The notes under the pieces were generated by a model that worked only from the letters and a program-made list of their open reading frames with translations, searched no databases and was not told the origin of the DNA. DNA of 64,000 bases, taken from positions 36,157,609 to 36,221,608 of the forward strand of contig CM041084.1 in assembly GCA_023079485.1 (NCBI GenBank). The letters are read 5' to 3'. The DNA is from Archilochus colubris (Eukaryota > Chordata > Aves > Apodiformes > Trochilidae). Below, piece by piece: positions 1 through 12,748 of the stretch. The translations under genes were made by a program, and so were the position numbers. Position 1 is the first letter of the stretch, and each line of letters opens with the position of its first letter.

Positions 1-164
1 TCTTTTGTTGTTGTTGTTGTTTTTCCCGTAGATACGATTTGGCATGTGTTGATTAATAAAACATTCACTGAAAATCATTTTCCAGCAATGAATTCTCCTA
101 AAATGAACTCAGTGGTGTTCAGCAAACCATGGAGAGAATTCTAGAGGCAGAAAAATGTGGCTCC

Positions 165-440
165 CTGCTCTGGCGCACGGCACACAGACCCGCGCTGAGG
201 ATGCGAAGGAGCGGGTTACTGCACCGCGGCTGAGATCTAGAGGCCTAACCGTGGCCCTTTAGCATGTTGAAGCAGAGTGAAAGGGGTTTGTTTGAGTCCC
301 CTTGGCCACAGACATCTCGTTTGGGAGTGCGGAGCCACGCAGTGGGTGCAGTGGGCAGCCCTGGCACGGGAAAGCAGAGCTCTCGGCGAGCAGGTGCCTC
401 GCAGTCAGGAGCGAACGGCTTTGGCAGAGCTGTGCGGGGA
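165..440. other. small GC-rich patch with scattered CpGs
   Basis: This stretch has about a dozen CpG dinucleotides (for example around 173-232 and 318-420) in a window that is otherwise CpG-poor. It is shorter and less dense than the island at 12.1 kb. It could be a weak promoter or enhancer, or a decayed island. Several overlapping frames on both strands are open here only because G+C-rich sequence has few stops; none looks like a protein. Confidence 0.3.
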
Positions 441-3400
441 AGTTTGCAGAGGCACTGCCAGCACTGGCTGGAGCACTCATTATCTTTACGCTTTATGTGA
501 GCCTTCTCCATGTCTGTTTAATTTCCCCCTCCTTCCTACCTCTCTAACAGGTGAGGTTTGGCCAGTACCTGCAGGGGACATGTCGAGCGGGAGAGGAACG
601 GCAGGGTAGGAAGGAAACTTTGGACCCTGGAGTGAATCAAGTAACCCAGGGCACTGCTGCCAGTGGCTGGAAATGAAAGCGACCGCTTTGGAGTCTCCAA
701 AGCTGCTTGTGTTGTGAAGGACCTGCTCCCAGCTGAGCCCTGGCATCCCTGCAGGACCGGACAGGTTGCCTTGTGGGTGTCCTAGGCAGATGGAGAACTA
801 CCACACTAGCCTTTGTTGTCACTCAGATTTGGGGAGCAGGATGTCAAAAAAGCAAAGGAAGGAGGTGGGGCCATAGACCTATTATCCCTTCTTATCAGCC
901 CATGGAGCAGGGCCAGTACCTGAGGGAACAGCGTAGAGTGTGATTGCTCACCTCCCATGGAGAGATGGTGCATGCCTTGAGACTGTATCTGGGTGGTTTT
1001 ACTATCCTGCCAAAAATTCAGAAATTTCCCTCTTCATATCAGGATGAGACAAGTGCTCTAAGGTGACTGGAGAAGCCAGTAACACAGAGGTTATTAGGAC
1101 ACTCACATGGAAGATAGAGACCCATGCTGCAAGCCTTGATTTTACTTCCTTCAAATTTGACATTGGAACCTGCCAGAGGCCATGTACAACCCCCGTTCAC
1201 CATCCAAGTATTTTTTCCAGGGTGGGACTTTCCCCACCTCTCTGCACAAATCTCTTCTCCACCCTGAGTGAATTGTTTAGACATCAGAAGAGAGGCCAAG
1301 CAGAAGAGGAGGGAGACACCAGCCTGGATTAAGGCAGTCTGAAGCAGCAGTATCTGCATCCAGCAAAGTTTTGTGATCACTTCAGCAAGATTTCTTCTTG
1401 GGGAAAGAGAAAGTGAAAAAGACTGCATTGCTCCCCAAAAGCAGACTCAGTGCTATCTGAGTCTTAATGTCAGGGGTGATGGGTTGCTAACACTGGGCAG
1501 AGGATGTGTATTTGCAAGGGTGGATGGGCCTGCTTTTGTAAATGCTTTCTGAGGGGTGTAATCATGTTGTCTAACTTCAGAACCTTGAACTACCTGATGC
1601 AGGTGCCTACATCTTCCTGTGGGCTATATAGAGAAATTAGGTTCTCAGATCAGTTGCCTAAACATAGTAGTCTAGTACCATTTGAGGCACCCTCGTGACA
1701 CCTGCCTGGCCTGCAGCTGCTGCAGCAGAGGGGCATAGCTCTCCTGGATCACCCATGTTATACTTGTCAGCCTTGGGCTGATACTTTGCCTACCCTAAAT
1801 TATTCCAAGCACTAGATGCTTAACTCTGAGCAAAGTAATTGAATCCTGGGCTCCTACTTTCAATTACTGTGAATTGTGACTGGTCTAAATGCCTGGAGTA
1901 AAGCATGCCTATATAGGTGATAGGACCTATCTGAGGTGATAGACCTCTTCTCACCCTGTGGCCTGAACAGACCTCCTGGGAGACCTAATCTTGCAGTCCT
2001 AGCTCCCCTAAGAGGACCATAAACTTGGTGTGGAAAGCTTACACCAAAGCTCCCATCAATGCTGGGCTCCACTGCAAGAGGTCAGATGGCAGGACTTATG
2101 TATCCAGCCAATCTCTTCTCACCCTCCTGTTTTATTTTTTCATCTCTCCCTTGTGATTGATGACTGGCCTCATTTGTGATTCTGGGCTGAAGCTTACATT
2201 ATTGCAATTTCTTGGATCACCTTCAGATTTGGCTTCTTCAACAGAAATATGGCATTTGCTCCTTTTCCAGTTAGCAGACTTAAATGCTTTCCATTTCAGT
2301 AATTTACAGATTTGGAGAACACTGAACTGGCTCTTGGAAAATACTAAATAAATCAGATAAAAGTGTTGAAGTAACAGTAATAATTTATTAATTTTGCCAT
2401 CCCGAGGGGTTAGAGATAGAAATTAAGTCCCAGAATAATTTTATTTTGAATAAACTGAGGTTTGATCTTTTACCCAGGAACAAATTCCTTAAGACTGAAT
2501 TGTTTTACTACTGGTTCTGTACGGGTCATCTGCCATATTGATGTGTTTGTCACACGTGTAATCTTCGTTGCAGCTAAAGAAAACTTTTTCAGTGATTTTC
2601 TGCTATTCCACAGCACTGCCTTTGGCTACTCTTAGGAGCCAAGCTAAAGGTAAACCTGTGCTTCAGATAGCAGCATCACATGGAGCTGTGCAATAACGTA
2701 GAGCTTCATGAAGGTTAATATACTCTGCCAAATAGACTTTGGCTGAATTAGCCAATAGCCAAGTTCTCCTATTCAATTTTATGTGATTTAGTCCAAAACC
2801 AACTGTCAGTCACAGCAGGGGCTGTGTTACTAAACTAGCAGTGCACTGTCAAGTAAAAAGTGCTTCAGGTGCATGGCAAAGTGTTATAGCACTTTGCTAT
2901 AATTACATGGCTGTAAGTAACAAGGGAAAAGGTGTTGTAAGTCTTCTTTTTCATCCAGTCTTTCACTGTCCTCCTGCCTTTCTCCAAACTGCAATAATGA
3001 CCACAAAAGGCCTGGAACTCTGGCTTAAGTAACAGGTCTTAAAAGTAACAATTAATTAAAAAAAAAGTCCAACAGTAAACTGAAATTAAAGCTGAGCCTG
3101 TCTAAATTGTCTCTTTATCTGTTGTTCCTTCTTAACATTTCAGACTAAATGAGTGTTTTGTAAAGATTTTTGATAAGTATGGATGTGGGAAAGAAATACT
3201 GCCAAAGTATTACCACATAGAGCTTACTAAACGATGTGAGTATTCCCGTCAGAAGGAGAAATAAAAACCTGGCACCAAGGTAAAGAGCTTGTGGAAGATA
3301 CAAGTGCTCTAATCTTTGTTCAGTTGGGTTTTTTTTAAATGTAAATATTTTCTTCATGTTAGAAATTTTGGCTGAGAACAAGACCTCCGTGAATATACAC

Positions 3401-4486
3401 AAAGAGTAAAATGACACTCCAAATAAAAAAATATTATTAAAGCTCAGCAATACATAGTTTTCAAATGGCACTAACATTTGAACTTTATATTTCTGTTCTA
3501 GAAAGGGATGAACAGTCATAATATTAAACAGTGAAGCATCTTAGTTACTACATTGCATCCTATATAAGCTCTTCTCTGCTCCTCTTTTACTCTAAGCTCT
3601 GTCAGGCTTATAAAATTTCCTGCAATCTAGAAGAGTTCAGTAAACCTGGGCTAATTTTGTATCTTGGAAGATACAGAGCATATTTCTTCTTCAAAAATCT
3701 CTCTAAAAAAATGGTTCTCCCACCACTAATTTTCTGTAGCCAAAGAAGTCCCAGCTACCTACCATGTAGGAGGAGAGGCTCTAAAACGTAAACAGGATAG
3801 TACTGCACCAGCCACTGTATAGCTGTGAAACCAAAAGAGACAGGGTTGGAGTGATGCTGGTGAAAGTTTGCTTCAACTACACCATAGGAGAGAAAGTTGT
3901 CCAAGTAAGTAAGGGAAATAGAGAACCCCAGGAGAAAATCGCACTGAAGCTTCCTCAGATTCAGGAAAAAAAATGAATTTTCTTGAACAAGTGTTTTGTA
4001 ACTGTGTTGTCTAAACCAGGAAACTATGCTAGACAGAAAGCAAAAAGTTGGAGCATTTGGGTTAAGAGCCAAATGCCACTCTGAGACTGAGACTACGCTT
4101 TCTATCAGGGCACTGATAAGGGCCAACTCTTAATGATTTTTTCTGGTAACATCTGAGAGCCTTGTCCTTTATAGACAACCCTTTAAGAAAGAATTTCAGC
4201 ATAAATAGCATAGGTGCATTTTTTTTTAAGTAGCAGAATCACTACAGTGCATGCTACCCAAATAATTTAGCAGCCAAAATGCCACGGCCATTTTACTGAA
4301 GGAGCTGTCTTATGACCTTCCATCTCTTCTCTTTTGCATGACACTGAGAACCGGCTTTGAATGTTATCCCTGCCAAGCATTTAGACAGACATTGATTATT
4401 ATATAATCTGCTCATTCTCTTGTTCCTGCTTTAATTGTATGAAATTCATGCTTTTTAATTTCTACTATTTAGCAGAGGCTTTCAGC

Positions 4487-4507
4487 TTTTTGTTTGTTTG
4501 TTTGTTT
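4487..4507. repeat. TTTG microsatellite
   Basis: About five tandem TTTG units, ending in a TTTAAAC tetranucleotide junction. Simple repeat with no visible function. Confidence 0.85.
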
Positions 4508-7500
4508 AAACAAGGTAGAGACAGCTTTAGCAAGCAGCAGTAATATATAAGTGGGATAAATTTATTTTTCGAAACCTTACACTTGGTTTTGCAAGTTTTC
4601 TCGTTATTAAGGTTAGCTCTCACTTTCTTTCTCTTTTTAAAAAAAGCAGCCTTGCTTTTTTTAGTTATCCTGCCAATATAGTTGTAAGTTTAGGGTGTCA
4701 ATTTTTACTTCTCACTAAAAATTTGATTCATTTATTCTCCATGAACTTGAAATCATCTTCATAATATTTAAACCCTTCTGGCTCTAAAAAAATCTATTAA
4801 TTGAAAAAGGCATGATGCACCACTTCATAATGCTGAACAGTAGTGTTTTTCTGATAAGACAATTAATCATTTTTGGCTTATTTATTTTAAATAAAGTAAA
4901 CATGAAAATTTGTCTCCAAGAGCTCTGCAAGAGTAATACTTCAGTTGTAAGAGAGTCAGAGGGTTATTTTTACTTGGATCATTTCAGGGATCTGGCTTAT
5001 CTCACAGCCCAACATCTAGTTGTGTTGGCATGACCAGGGGGAGGCAAACTGTGAAGTGGGGAGTGGGAAGGAGGAAATAGAAAGTTTCTTCACTGCCAAC
5101 TCCTCTGCATCATGTAAGGAAAACTTGCATGCCTCCCTAATATTTTTGCACCAAACGCCTTCTACTCCAAAACAAGGGCTGCTTTTCATAAAATGACCAG
5201 CTGGATTAGGCAAGCTAGAGCCTGGGTTCTACTTCCATTGACCTTTTTGCAGTAAGGATGCAGTCTCTACCACAAGAGATACATGCTTTTTCACAGCTCT
5301 CCCCACACATCTGCAAGGTCAGATGAAGTTTTTCTCTGGTTACTGGAAACAAATCACAAGGTAGCTGGCTCATCACACTGTCACTCATTTTTTCTCTATA
5401 ACTTTTGGCCATAAAAGCAAGGGGGAAAGAAAAGCCTTCACTTTTGTGCTGCTTTGCAATGTGGTTCTCAGAAAAGCATAATTTAATCTGAGACATCAGG
5501 TACTGGTCACCAAGATGAATTTTGATGTGGCCTCAGGATTTCCACCACTTAAAGGTACTGATTTCATCACTATTCACCCTTCACAGACACTTGGAGGAGA
5601 AATTTTACAGTAAAACTCATAAGAATGCTTAACCAACAACATGGAAGGCAACAGTGATGAGCATCACAGAACAAGCCACCTGTGAAGCAGCAGAAAATAA
5701 CTGAGCATGGATCCAATTCTTTGCACATAGTGGGCACAAACAGCTGGGTTTTATGCTGCCTTTAGTTTTTTTCCCCTGGTGGGTTATTTCTTTTGAATTG
5801 CATACATGACTTGAAATCTTTGAGTATGCAAAGTACCATCATTGCTTAGGGGAAGCAGAGGAGAGAAAGGACTTTTTGTAAAGGAACAGCACAAAATTTA
5901 TTCCCTGTAGAAGAGCTAACAAACTTGATGGCATTTAAAGTTCATGGCTTTAGATGAAGCTGCAAAACACTGGAGAAACTCTCATTTTATCAGTTGTTGA
6001 TGACACTTGAAGCTTCTTGCAGCAAATAGGGGTTCACAGGAAGTTGCTGCTGCTAGTTTCTCCTTGAAAAGAACATGTAAATGTGCACATAATTCATTAC
6101 TTTTAAAAGGCAGACTACTGCTTAATTTTGACAATAAAGTAGCTCCTCACAAATATGCAAACATTCATGCATTTGCTTAACTTTCTGCAAGTATTTCTGA
6201 GCCTACAATCTCCCAGCTTCTTTAAATCAACAGAGCCTAAAATTTTTATTTTTTTTTAAAAAGAGCATCCTTGGATTATACTACTGCCACACTTCTCATT
6301 TAAAGCTAAATGACAATTAGACTCAGCTGTGAAAATTTCTTTACTATTTGTATTAGTTCCATTTTATTTGATTCCTTCCTTATGCAAGTGAAAACAATAT
6401 TGGTAATTCAATGTTGCACTGGCATTACTGGCCACTGCAATGCCCAGAAATGCTGGTCTACATCACCTATTCATTTCCCAAGCCTAGTGGTTGAGATTCG
6501 CCATGAAAATTATTCAAAGAGAGTTTTCCCATAATAACTTTCACAAGCTAACAGCATTATCACAATAGCAACCAAACCAGCTAGATCTGTTCTGGTTCCT
6601 ATTGCTATAGTATTCACATATGATATATATAGATACACTGTCTGACATTTCCAGCATAGCATGATGTAAGTGGCTCAACCAGATCCATACTCTCCTGTGG
6701 CAGGTGAACTGCATCATGCTAAATGATCTGCATTTACAACCAGCTGACAACACAGGGATGTGGGCATGTGGCATATCCTGGAAAGAATATTATTCAGTTC
6801 TTACGTTCCCCAGAAATGGAAAGGACATCTAAGGAACCTTAGTTCCTCAATGCATAGAACAGACCTTTGAGAATATGAGTTTAATACCAACAAAAACATG
6901 TGCAGCCCAGGTGATAAAGGGACCAGGTAAAGATCAGAATACAGGTGCAGTCTGGGCAAGGAAAAACCTGACTGTGACTGAGTCATTACTGAAGAGTGCA
7001 GCACTTCTCTTCCTCATAACACTAACAAGGTCTTCTCTGACATGAGATGTTGCAAGCAGTGTTCTCATTCCTTGCAGACAGATCATGCCATGTGTCTTTT
7101 CTAGTGGTTATAGTTCTTCAGCAACCATTACTGAAATTTGAGGCTGAACTCATATGTGTAGAAAGGTGTTGTTAATGATTTTACATGATGCACCTAAAGA
7201 AGTTTAATATACTATGTTAAGGTTATAGTACTAATGGTAATTTCTCTTTCATTCCCCTCTTTTATTGTGGCATATCTGAAATTAGAGCTTGATTGACCAT
7301 CTGCTGAGGTCAGGAAGGGTCTTCTCTTGGTATCAGAGGGCTTTTGGCCAGTTGTGTCAGTTCCTCAGGACAAAGACCCTATCCTTTAAATTTCATAGTG
7401 TGTGGTTTACACTGGTAGCACTCAGTAAAGCAGATGAGTTTTCTGGGTCAGGGATGTCATGGTGTGAGTTCATAACTGTTCTGAACTGCATGGTGCAGAT

Positions 7501-8750
7501 CATGGTTCTACGAAAACAATGAATAATAAGTGAAATTCAGACTCTGAAACTATGCAATCAATTTCTGTTCTGGAGAACTAAATGAATCCAGCAAGATGTA
7601 TTCTCAAGTACTGAGGTGACCAACATTTCTAAAATACATGAGCATGCAACCTTTTGCTGAGTAAACTACAAACTTCCACAGTATTGCAGAATGACTGTCA
7701 GTTCCTGCCTCATAAAATCTAAATGTAACTTTTTCAAATAGATAATAAAAATTCACCACCAAGAATAAGTCATTTCAAGCATTAGCATCAACGAACTCAT
7801 TTGAACCCAACCCAGCCACTGCCTGCAACTTCAAACAGATGCATCCCTTATTTTCTAGGCACTCTCCCGTTCCTTGTTGTCCATCACACCCCTCTAGGAA
7901 ATGTGGAGAGCAACTTCTACAGGTACAGAGAAGTCTGCAGAAAGGTTGATACCAAAGAAGTCTTTTTCCTTTCTCATTGTACTAATTTTCTTTTCACTTC
8001 TACAAACAGTGACTAGTATATGTTTTGGCAGGATTGTGGTTCTGGCTTAATTAACATTTTTCATGCCAGTTAAATGAAGTTTTCACCAAATCTTAGATAA
8101 TTTGTAGTTAAGGGGCATGGGTTTTACAAAGAAATTATGGTTTTGTTTTGCTTTTTAAGACATCTCCTTTTCTTTTGGACTTTTTTCATTAAATGAAATT
8201 ATTTCTCCTCACAGATACACTGCAGTAACTTTCCATAGGAAAGCAACTCTCTACCAGTAATTTTTTTGTATGTCTTTAATTTAAAAGAAATGTGTTATGA
8301 AAAGAGCTTGCAAAGCCCTCCATTGGTTGCAAAAAAATTGTAATTGATTCCTGTGGCAGAGTAATAATTCTTTAATATTTGCACTGTTCACTAGGAGTTC
8401 AGTATTGTAACAACAGCACATCACATGAATCACACCATAACATTCTCAAAGCTTTTTAAAGTAAAACAGAGTAAGGGAGGAAGACTCATGTAAAGGGACA
8501 AGAATGTAACTCACACATTAGTCAATGATTGTGAATGAAAATTATACTAGGTAATTCAATCTGAAGGTGTTTAAGTACATTAAAAGAGAACCATAAAATA
8601 CTTTGGACCTAAAGAAAGCATAAATCACACCAATTTACCTTATAATCTGACCCAACCTCTGTTCAAGGTACAGTACTATGTAAATCCATTGAGCCGACTA
8701 TCACAGGCTCTCAGTTTGTTAAATGTTTTAATTAAGGGGATTCTGTCAAG

Positions 8751-8796
8751 ATCTCTGAGGTCCCTTCCAGCCCAGCCAATTCTATGATTCTATGAG
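8751..8796 (+). mobile_element. CR1 LINE 3' end fragment
   Basis: The sequence reads as the extreme 3' end of a CR1 non-LTR retrotransposon in the plus orientation: a 'ctctgaggtcccttccagcc' block followed by two tandem copies of the ATTCTATG-type octamer that ends CR1 elements. Only about 45 bp are recognisable; upstream sequence back to 8.6 kb does not resemble the CR1 3' untranslated region. It is an ordinary 5'-truncated or decayed copy. CR1 is the dominant LINE of birds and other reptiles, so this is one of the main clues to the host. Confidence 0.8.
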
Positions 8797-11700
8797 AGGT
8801 CATTTCAAGCCCATTCAGAAGACCATTTCAAATAATGAAATATTATCAGCTTCTTGTTCTTTTCAGAAGTTGATAACACAGAATAATATCTAATGATAAA
8901 CTAAGGGAAATAGAAGAGAAGAAAGTAACATGGGAAAACAAATAAGAACATGGTGTGAAGAGTGGATTGGATAGTATGGGCAGAGGATCTGAAAGGAATA
9001 CTAGTAATCCCTTTTACCTATGGTGCAAAGAAATATCTGACACATTATGTAGCTGTGTAGTTTTTCCTCCATGCTAAGTTGAAGTACAACCTTAATTTGT
9101 ATTCAGAAAAAAAAAAAAAGAGAGAAAAAAAAGGTTGAAATTACATCAAAGATAAGTCTGCAAAGTCAAGCTAGCCCTACAAAAGCTCTGGACCATAAGA
9201 ATAATGTAGCATGTTCACAGACATTGAGTTTGCTCAAGACTAATGACAATTCCTTGTGAAATGCAAACTGAAATTTGTTTGCCTACCAAAACAAGGACTT
9301 TTTCTTATCCCCCTTCCCATTCACAAATGCAGGCATGTATTGGCTTGTTACTGTAGTTTATGAATGTTGGTCTTTATTTCTGAGAAATTAATGTTATCAA
9401 CTTCATTTGACAAAATTTTAAATTATATGTAAAACTGACAGACTTGGAAAAAGTAATACAAATTAAAAGGAGCTAAACATAGCTTTATGAAGCTATGTTC
9501 TCTTAAATAGTTCTTTTACTCTGAAGGGCCACATAATTACACCAAGCCATATGTGTGTCTTTTTTTCTTTAATATGTAATTCCTGAAACTGGACAAGTGT
9601 TAATAGCACTGCTCAAGAGAATGACATCTATCATCCAGAAAGTTCTCATTATAACTTACTTTATCAGCTCAATGAGGAAAAAAAAATCAGCTACATATCA
9701 GAATCTTAAATTAATGTTTTATCTGAACTTAAAATAATATTCTAAGGTCTGATCATAAAAGTGTGGGATTAGGCAAAAGCCAGCTTCCACTTTACCTGGA
9801 GCCCACCAGATGAATTGCACTGTTCACACAGAGCACAGGACATGTAGAATTTGAAAAATACATCCCATAGCACATAAATCACGATATAAACAAAACACTC
9901 CATAGGTTACGGGTTTTAATACTCAGAGATCAAGATTTCTTATGCCCGTTGGTAGATTTTTATGTACTTCATTGGTCTTCTAATAACAAGGTATTTGATC
10001 TTCCTATCTAATTTCTCTCATGTTAATAATTATGCAGGGTTAGGAAAGCTCTAGTTCTTAACTGTGCATATGGGAGGATGTATAGTTATGACATCCCTGT
10101 AAAATCTTTGTGAGAAAGACGTGACCCAGGGCACTGAGGAAACTCTCTCAGAAGAGCTGAGGATCTGGGCACAGAGCCACGCTGACACAGCTGCCCTGTG
10201 CCAGCTTGCTGTGACGGCCTGGGTGGTCATCATCCCTCAGAGACAGGAATCCTCCCCAGAACCCCTTGCCTGAGGGTGGCAGGGGAATTTCTTGCTCCAC
10301 CTTGACTCTGTCAGTGTGTCACTGGCTTTTGGTTACTTGCTGTCTCAGGCAGGAAAGATGCATTTTGCAAGTGGCAGGCTGAGGCTCTGCGGGGCTTGCA
10401 GGACTCTTTGTGAGTCATCAAACAGGGACATGAAGCCCACATCTCTATATCACAGGAATGAGAGGAACATTTTTCTTATTTGCTGTGGCTCTGATGGTAC
10501 AACAGTGGTGGAGACAAGCAGACATTTTGTCTTGGGAAACCTCACTGAAGACTGCTGTCTTTCTGCCTATTCCAACAGCTTCAGAAAGCAATGCAATGGA
10601 TACAAATGTTTTGTGGGTGACTCTTTTTTTGTTCTCAAAGCATTTCTTCAGGCAGGGCTGGTTTTGTCACTGCTTTGCTAAGCAGGTCCCCACATACTTG
10701 GATAAGTGCTCGTGGTCGAGGGGCCAAGACTGATACAGTCTTTAAACCACCTGCAGTATAGGAGAGGCAAGAGCATGTCAGACTTGCTTTGTTTCTGGAG
10801 CAGGAATAACAAGATCCCTTTGTTCTGCTTAGCCACACTGGCTGCTGCATAGGGCAAACTGAAGTGGAAGGGGAAGGAGAAACTTCCTTTCTTCCCCTTT
10901 TACTTGCTTGAATGGGAAGTTGAAGTTCCTGGTTGGCAGCTTCTGTTCCCCTCTCACTTCCATAGATAGTGGCATGGCTGTATGGCAGGGAGGCAGGGAG
11001 TGTTTTATTTCCCACTAGACATAATTAAAATCTTCTCCACTGTGTGGAAGACCATGTCTACTTTGGCTGATTATGGAGGAAGGAGATGAGGAAAATGGAA
11101 GAAGAGGCCAAGACAGACATAAAGGTCAAATTGTGGGTTATCAGCTGTTTCAGTCATGCTCCTGCTTGAAGACATGAAGTCTGGGGGAACTCTTGTGTTA
11201 CCTGTGCAGTGTGAAGAGAGCCATCTTTTACACCCAAAAAAGCATGTGTGGCAGGGTACTGGACTGCAATGGTCTGGAAGGGCACAGGGCATGATTTCCC
11301 CATTTTCTTATGCTTTTTGGTTCACCACCTGAGGAACAAGGTTGCAAGCACTCAGGTGTGCTGAGGAGCAGGTTGGTTTCTGTTTCCTTTACACATGCTG
11401 AGGCTTTTGCAGCTGTCCCTGCTATGAGGAGAGACAAACAGCAAAGCAGGGAGCTTCGGGTGCTTTTCTTCCTGCCCCGTTCCCCTCAGTGCCTCCACAG
11501 ACCCACTGCTTATTACAGGTAAAAAAAACCAACAAAAAAAAACCACCCCAAAACACCAAACCAAAACCCTCCAACAAAGTAAGGTCTATTCAGCAGATTA
11601 AACTCTTTTTGTCTGAGCCATTGTAGTAACTGAGGTGTTATTTCCCTTGCAGTCAATATTTGTCAGTGCAGCTGCTTGTAACTCTCCATGCAGAATACAC

Positions 11701-12109
11701 CACCATTTTTGTACCCTTGTATTATTCAGCATTAAAATACTTTTAAATTTAAAAATACCTCTTCCTTAGTCATTTCTAAGCCAGGCTCCGAGAACAGCAG
11801 AAAGGTAAAGGGGGAGTCTCCCCTTGATTGCACAGCCCATGTGGGTCACCCTCAGAAGGTACCTGAGACAGCTGTAGGTGCTCAGGTGATACCAGTCCAG
11901 TCAATTCAATACGGGATGCTGGAAGGATGAGGCTTGCTAGAGCTCTGTCCTTCCTTTCCTCCTCTCAGTGCAAGCACCATAAAACGAGCTAAGCTCTTCA
12001 CCTCAGGACAACCACGGCCTTTTCCCACCCAAGCAAAAGCTTTTCCTGCCAAACTGCCCTGCCTTCCCCTCAGCCCTTCAGCCAGAAGAAGCCAACACTG
12101 ACTTGCACC
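8797..12109. other. gene-free sequence
   Basis: No gene is recognised. A purine-rich A tract lies at 9,106-9,133. A moderately G+C-rich stretch at 10.1-11.5 kb carries open frames of up to 129 codons on both strands (for example 10,292-10,681 plus and 10,635-11,015 minus). They lack any motif I know and overlap in conflicting frames, so I treat them as chance openings. Confidence 0.55.
11520..11578. repeat. C/A-only low-complexity tract
   Basis: About 55 bp made almost wholly of A and C on the plus strand (runs of A, ACC and CCAAA-like units) with almost no G or T. Tracts of the same composition, in either orientation, recur at 40.97-41.08, 60.69-60.95 and 61.27-61.50 kb. Confidence 0.8.
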
Positions 12110-12560
12110 CAGACTGCTGCTGCTCGCCGGGCTCCGGGTGCGAGCAGGGGAGGCCGGGAGGACTGCGAGCACCGAACAAGGAAAGCCCAAATGCGAGGGA
12201 TCGATAACCACGTCCGCTCGGGGAGGTGAGGAGCCGGAGGGGGTGCAGACCGCGGGCGGGGGGGCTTAGGGAGGCGGGAACCTTCGAAGCCCCCGGGCCG
12301 GGCCGGGTCCCGCCGCTTGTGCCGTTCCCGCAGCGGACCAGGAGGTGGCCGGGGTGAGGAAAGAGATCCGCATTTCTCGTTCTGTCACATTTTAAAGGCG
12401 CTTGCTCATCCCCGCAGTACAGACACACCCCTCCGGCAGGCCTGAAAGGAGTGTGGGGGGGGAATGAGAGAGGCAACCTCGGCTGGCCTGGGAAGAGGAG
12501 TCGGGGCTGGGATCAAGATGCCGGGGCCCCCGGGGAGGTCCCGTCTCACTGCCAGCATCC
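12110..12560. promoter_or_regulatory. CpG island, candidate promoter
   Basis: This is the densest CpG cluster of the window: roughly 30 CpGs in about 300 bp between 12,120 and 12,420, in a G+C-rich context, flanked on both sides by A+T-rich sequence. A GC box (GGGCGGGG) lies at 12,254-12,261 and a second GGCGGG at 12,273-12,278. A strong splice-donor-like GAG|GTGAG sits at 12,223-12,230 on the plus strand, so a plus-strand first exon could end at 12,225. Frames of up to 132 codons are open on the minus strand, but they lack recognisable domains and are typical of GC-rich sequence. In vertebrates such islands usually mark constitutive or developmental promoters. The transcript and even its direction are not determined here; an orphan or enhancer-like island is the alternative. 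Confidence 0.6.
12254..12278 (+). other. G-quadruplex-type motif in the CpG island
   Basis: Four G runs of three or more are separated by short loops: GGG-C-GGGGGGG-CTTA-GGG-AGGC-GGG. This matches the usual G3+N1-7 pattern and overlaps the GC box. Such motifs are common at promoters, so it supports the promoter reading but does not prove it. Confidence 0.55.
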
Positions 12561-12730
12561 CCTCGCCTCTGCGAGGAGGTGCTGAAGCTGGCAGCTGGTG
12601 TTCGAATGGGGCTGCAGCTCGGTTTGCAAAATAAATAGTGCTTAGTAAGAAGTGGGTGGGGTGGCCAAGTAGGTAAAGGTGACAGAGGCATTGCAAAGAC
12701 TTTCAGGGCTTTAAAAGTTGCAATAGAAGA

Positions 12731-12748
12731 TTTTTTTTTTTTTTTTTT
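12731..12748. repeat. poly-T tract
   Basis: About 18 T residues in a row. A retrotransposed copy on the minus strand could leave such a tract, but no body of a retrocopy is recognisable to its right. Confidence 0.8.

Larger units (their letters stand above)
1..8744. other. unique A+T-rich intergenic or intronic sequence
   Basis: I see no gene here. The open frames are short (up to about 129 codons), overlap each other on both strands and show no domain, signal peptide or codon pattern I recognise. The left edge (about 150-440) is richer in G+C and CpG than the rest and is listed separately. The remainder is ordinary A+T-rich sequence with short homopolymer runs and one TTTG microsatellite near 4.5 kb. 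Confidence 0.6.

Noticed and set aside
10292..10681. 129-codon plus-strand frame with many Cys residues
   Set aside because: Cysteines are not spaced like a known domain, and an overlapping frame is also open over much of the region.
12078..12476. 132-codon minus-strand frame in the CpG island
   Set aside because: GC-rich sequence has few stops in any frame; three overlapping frames are open here and none has a domain.
12600..12615. GTTCGAAT resembling a tRNA B box
   Set aside because: No matching A box, acceptor stem or cloverleaf around it.
12731..12748. Poly-T tract as the tail of a minus-strand retrocopy
   Set aside because: No retrocopy body or target duplication could be seen next to it.
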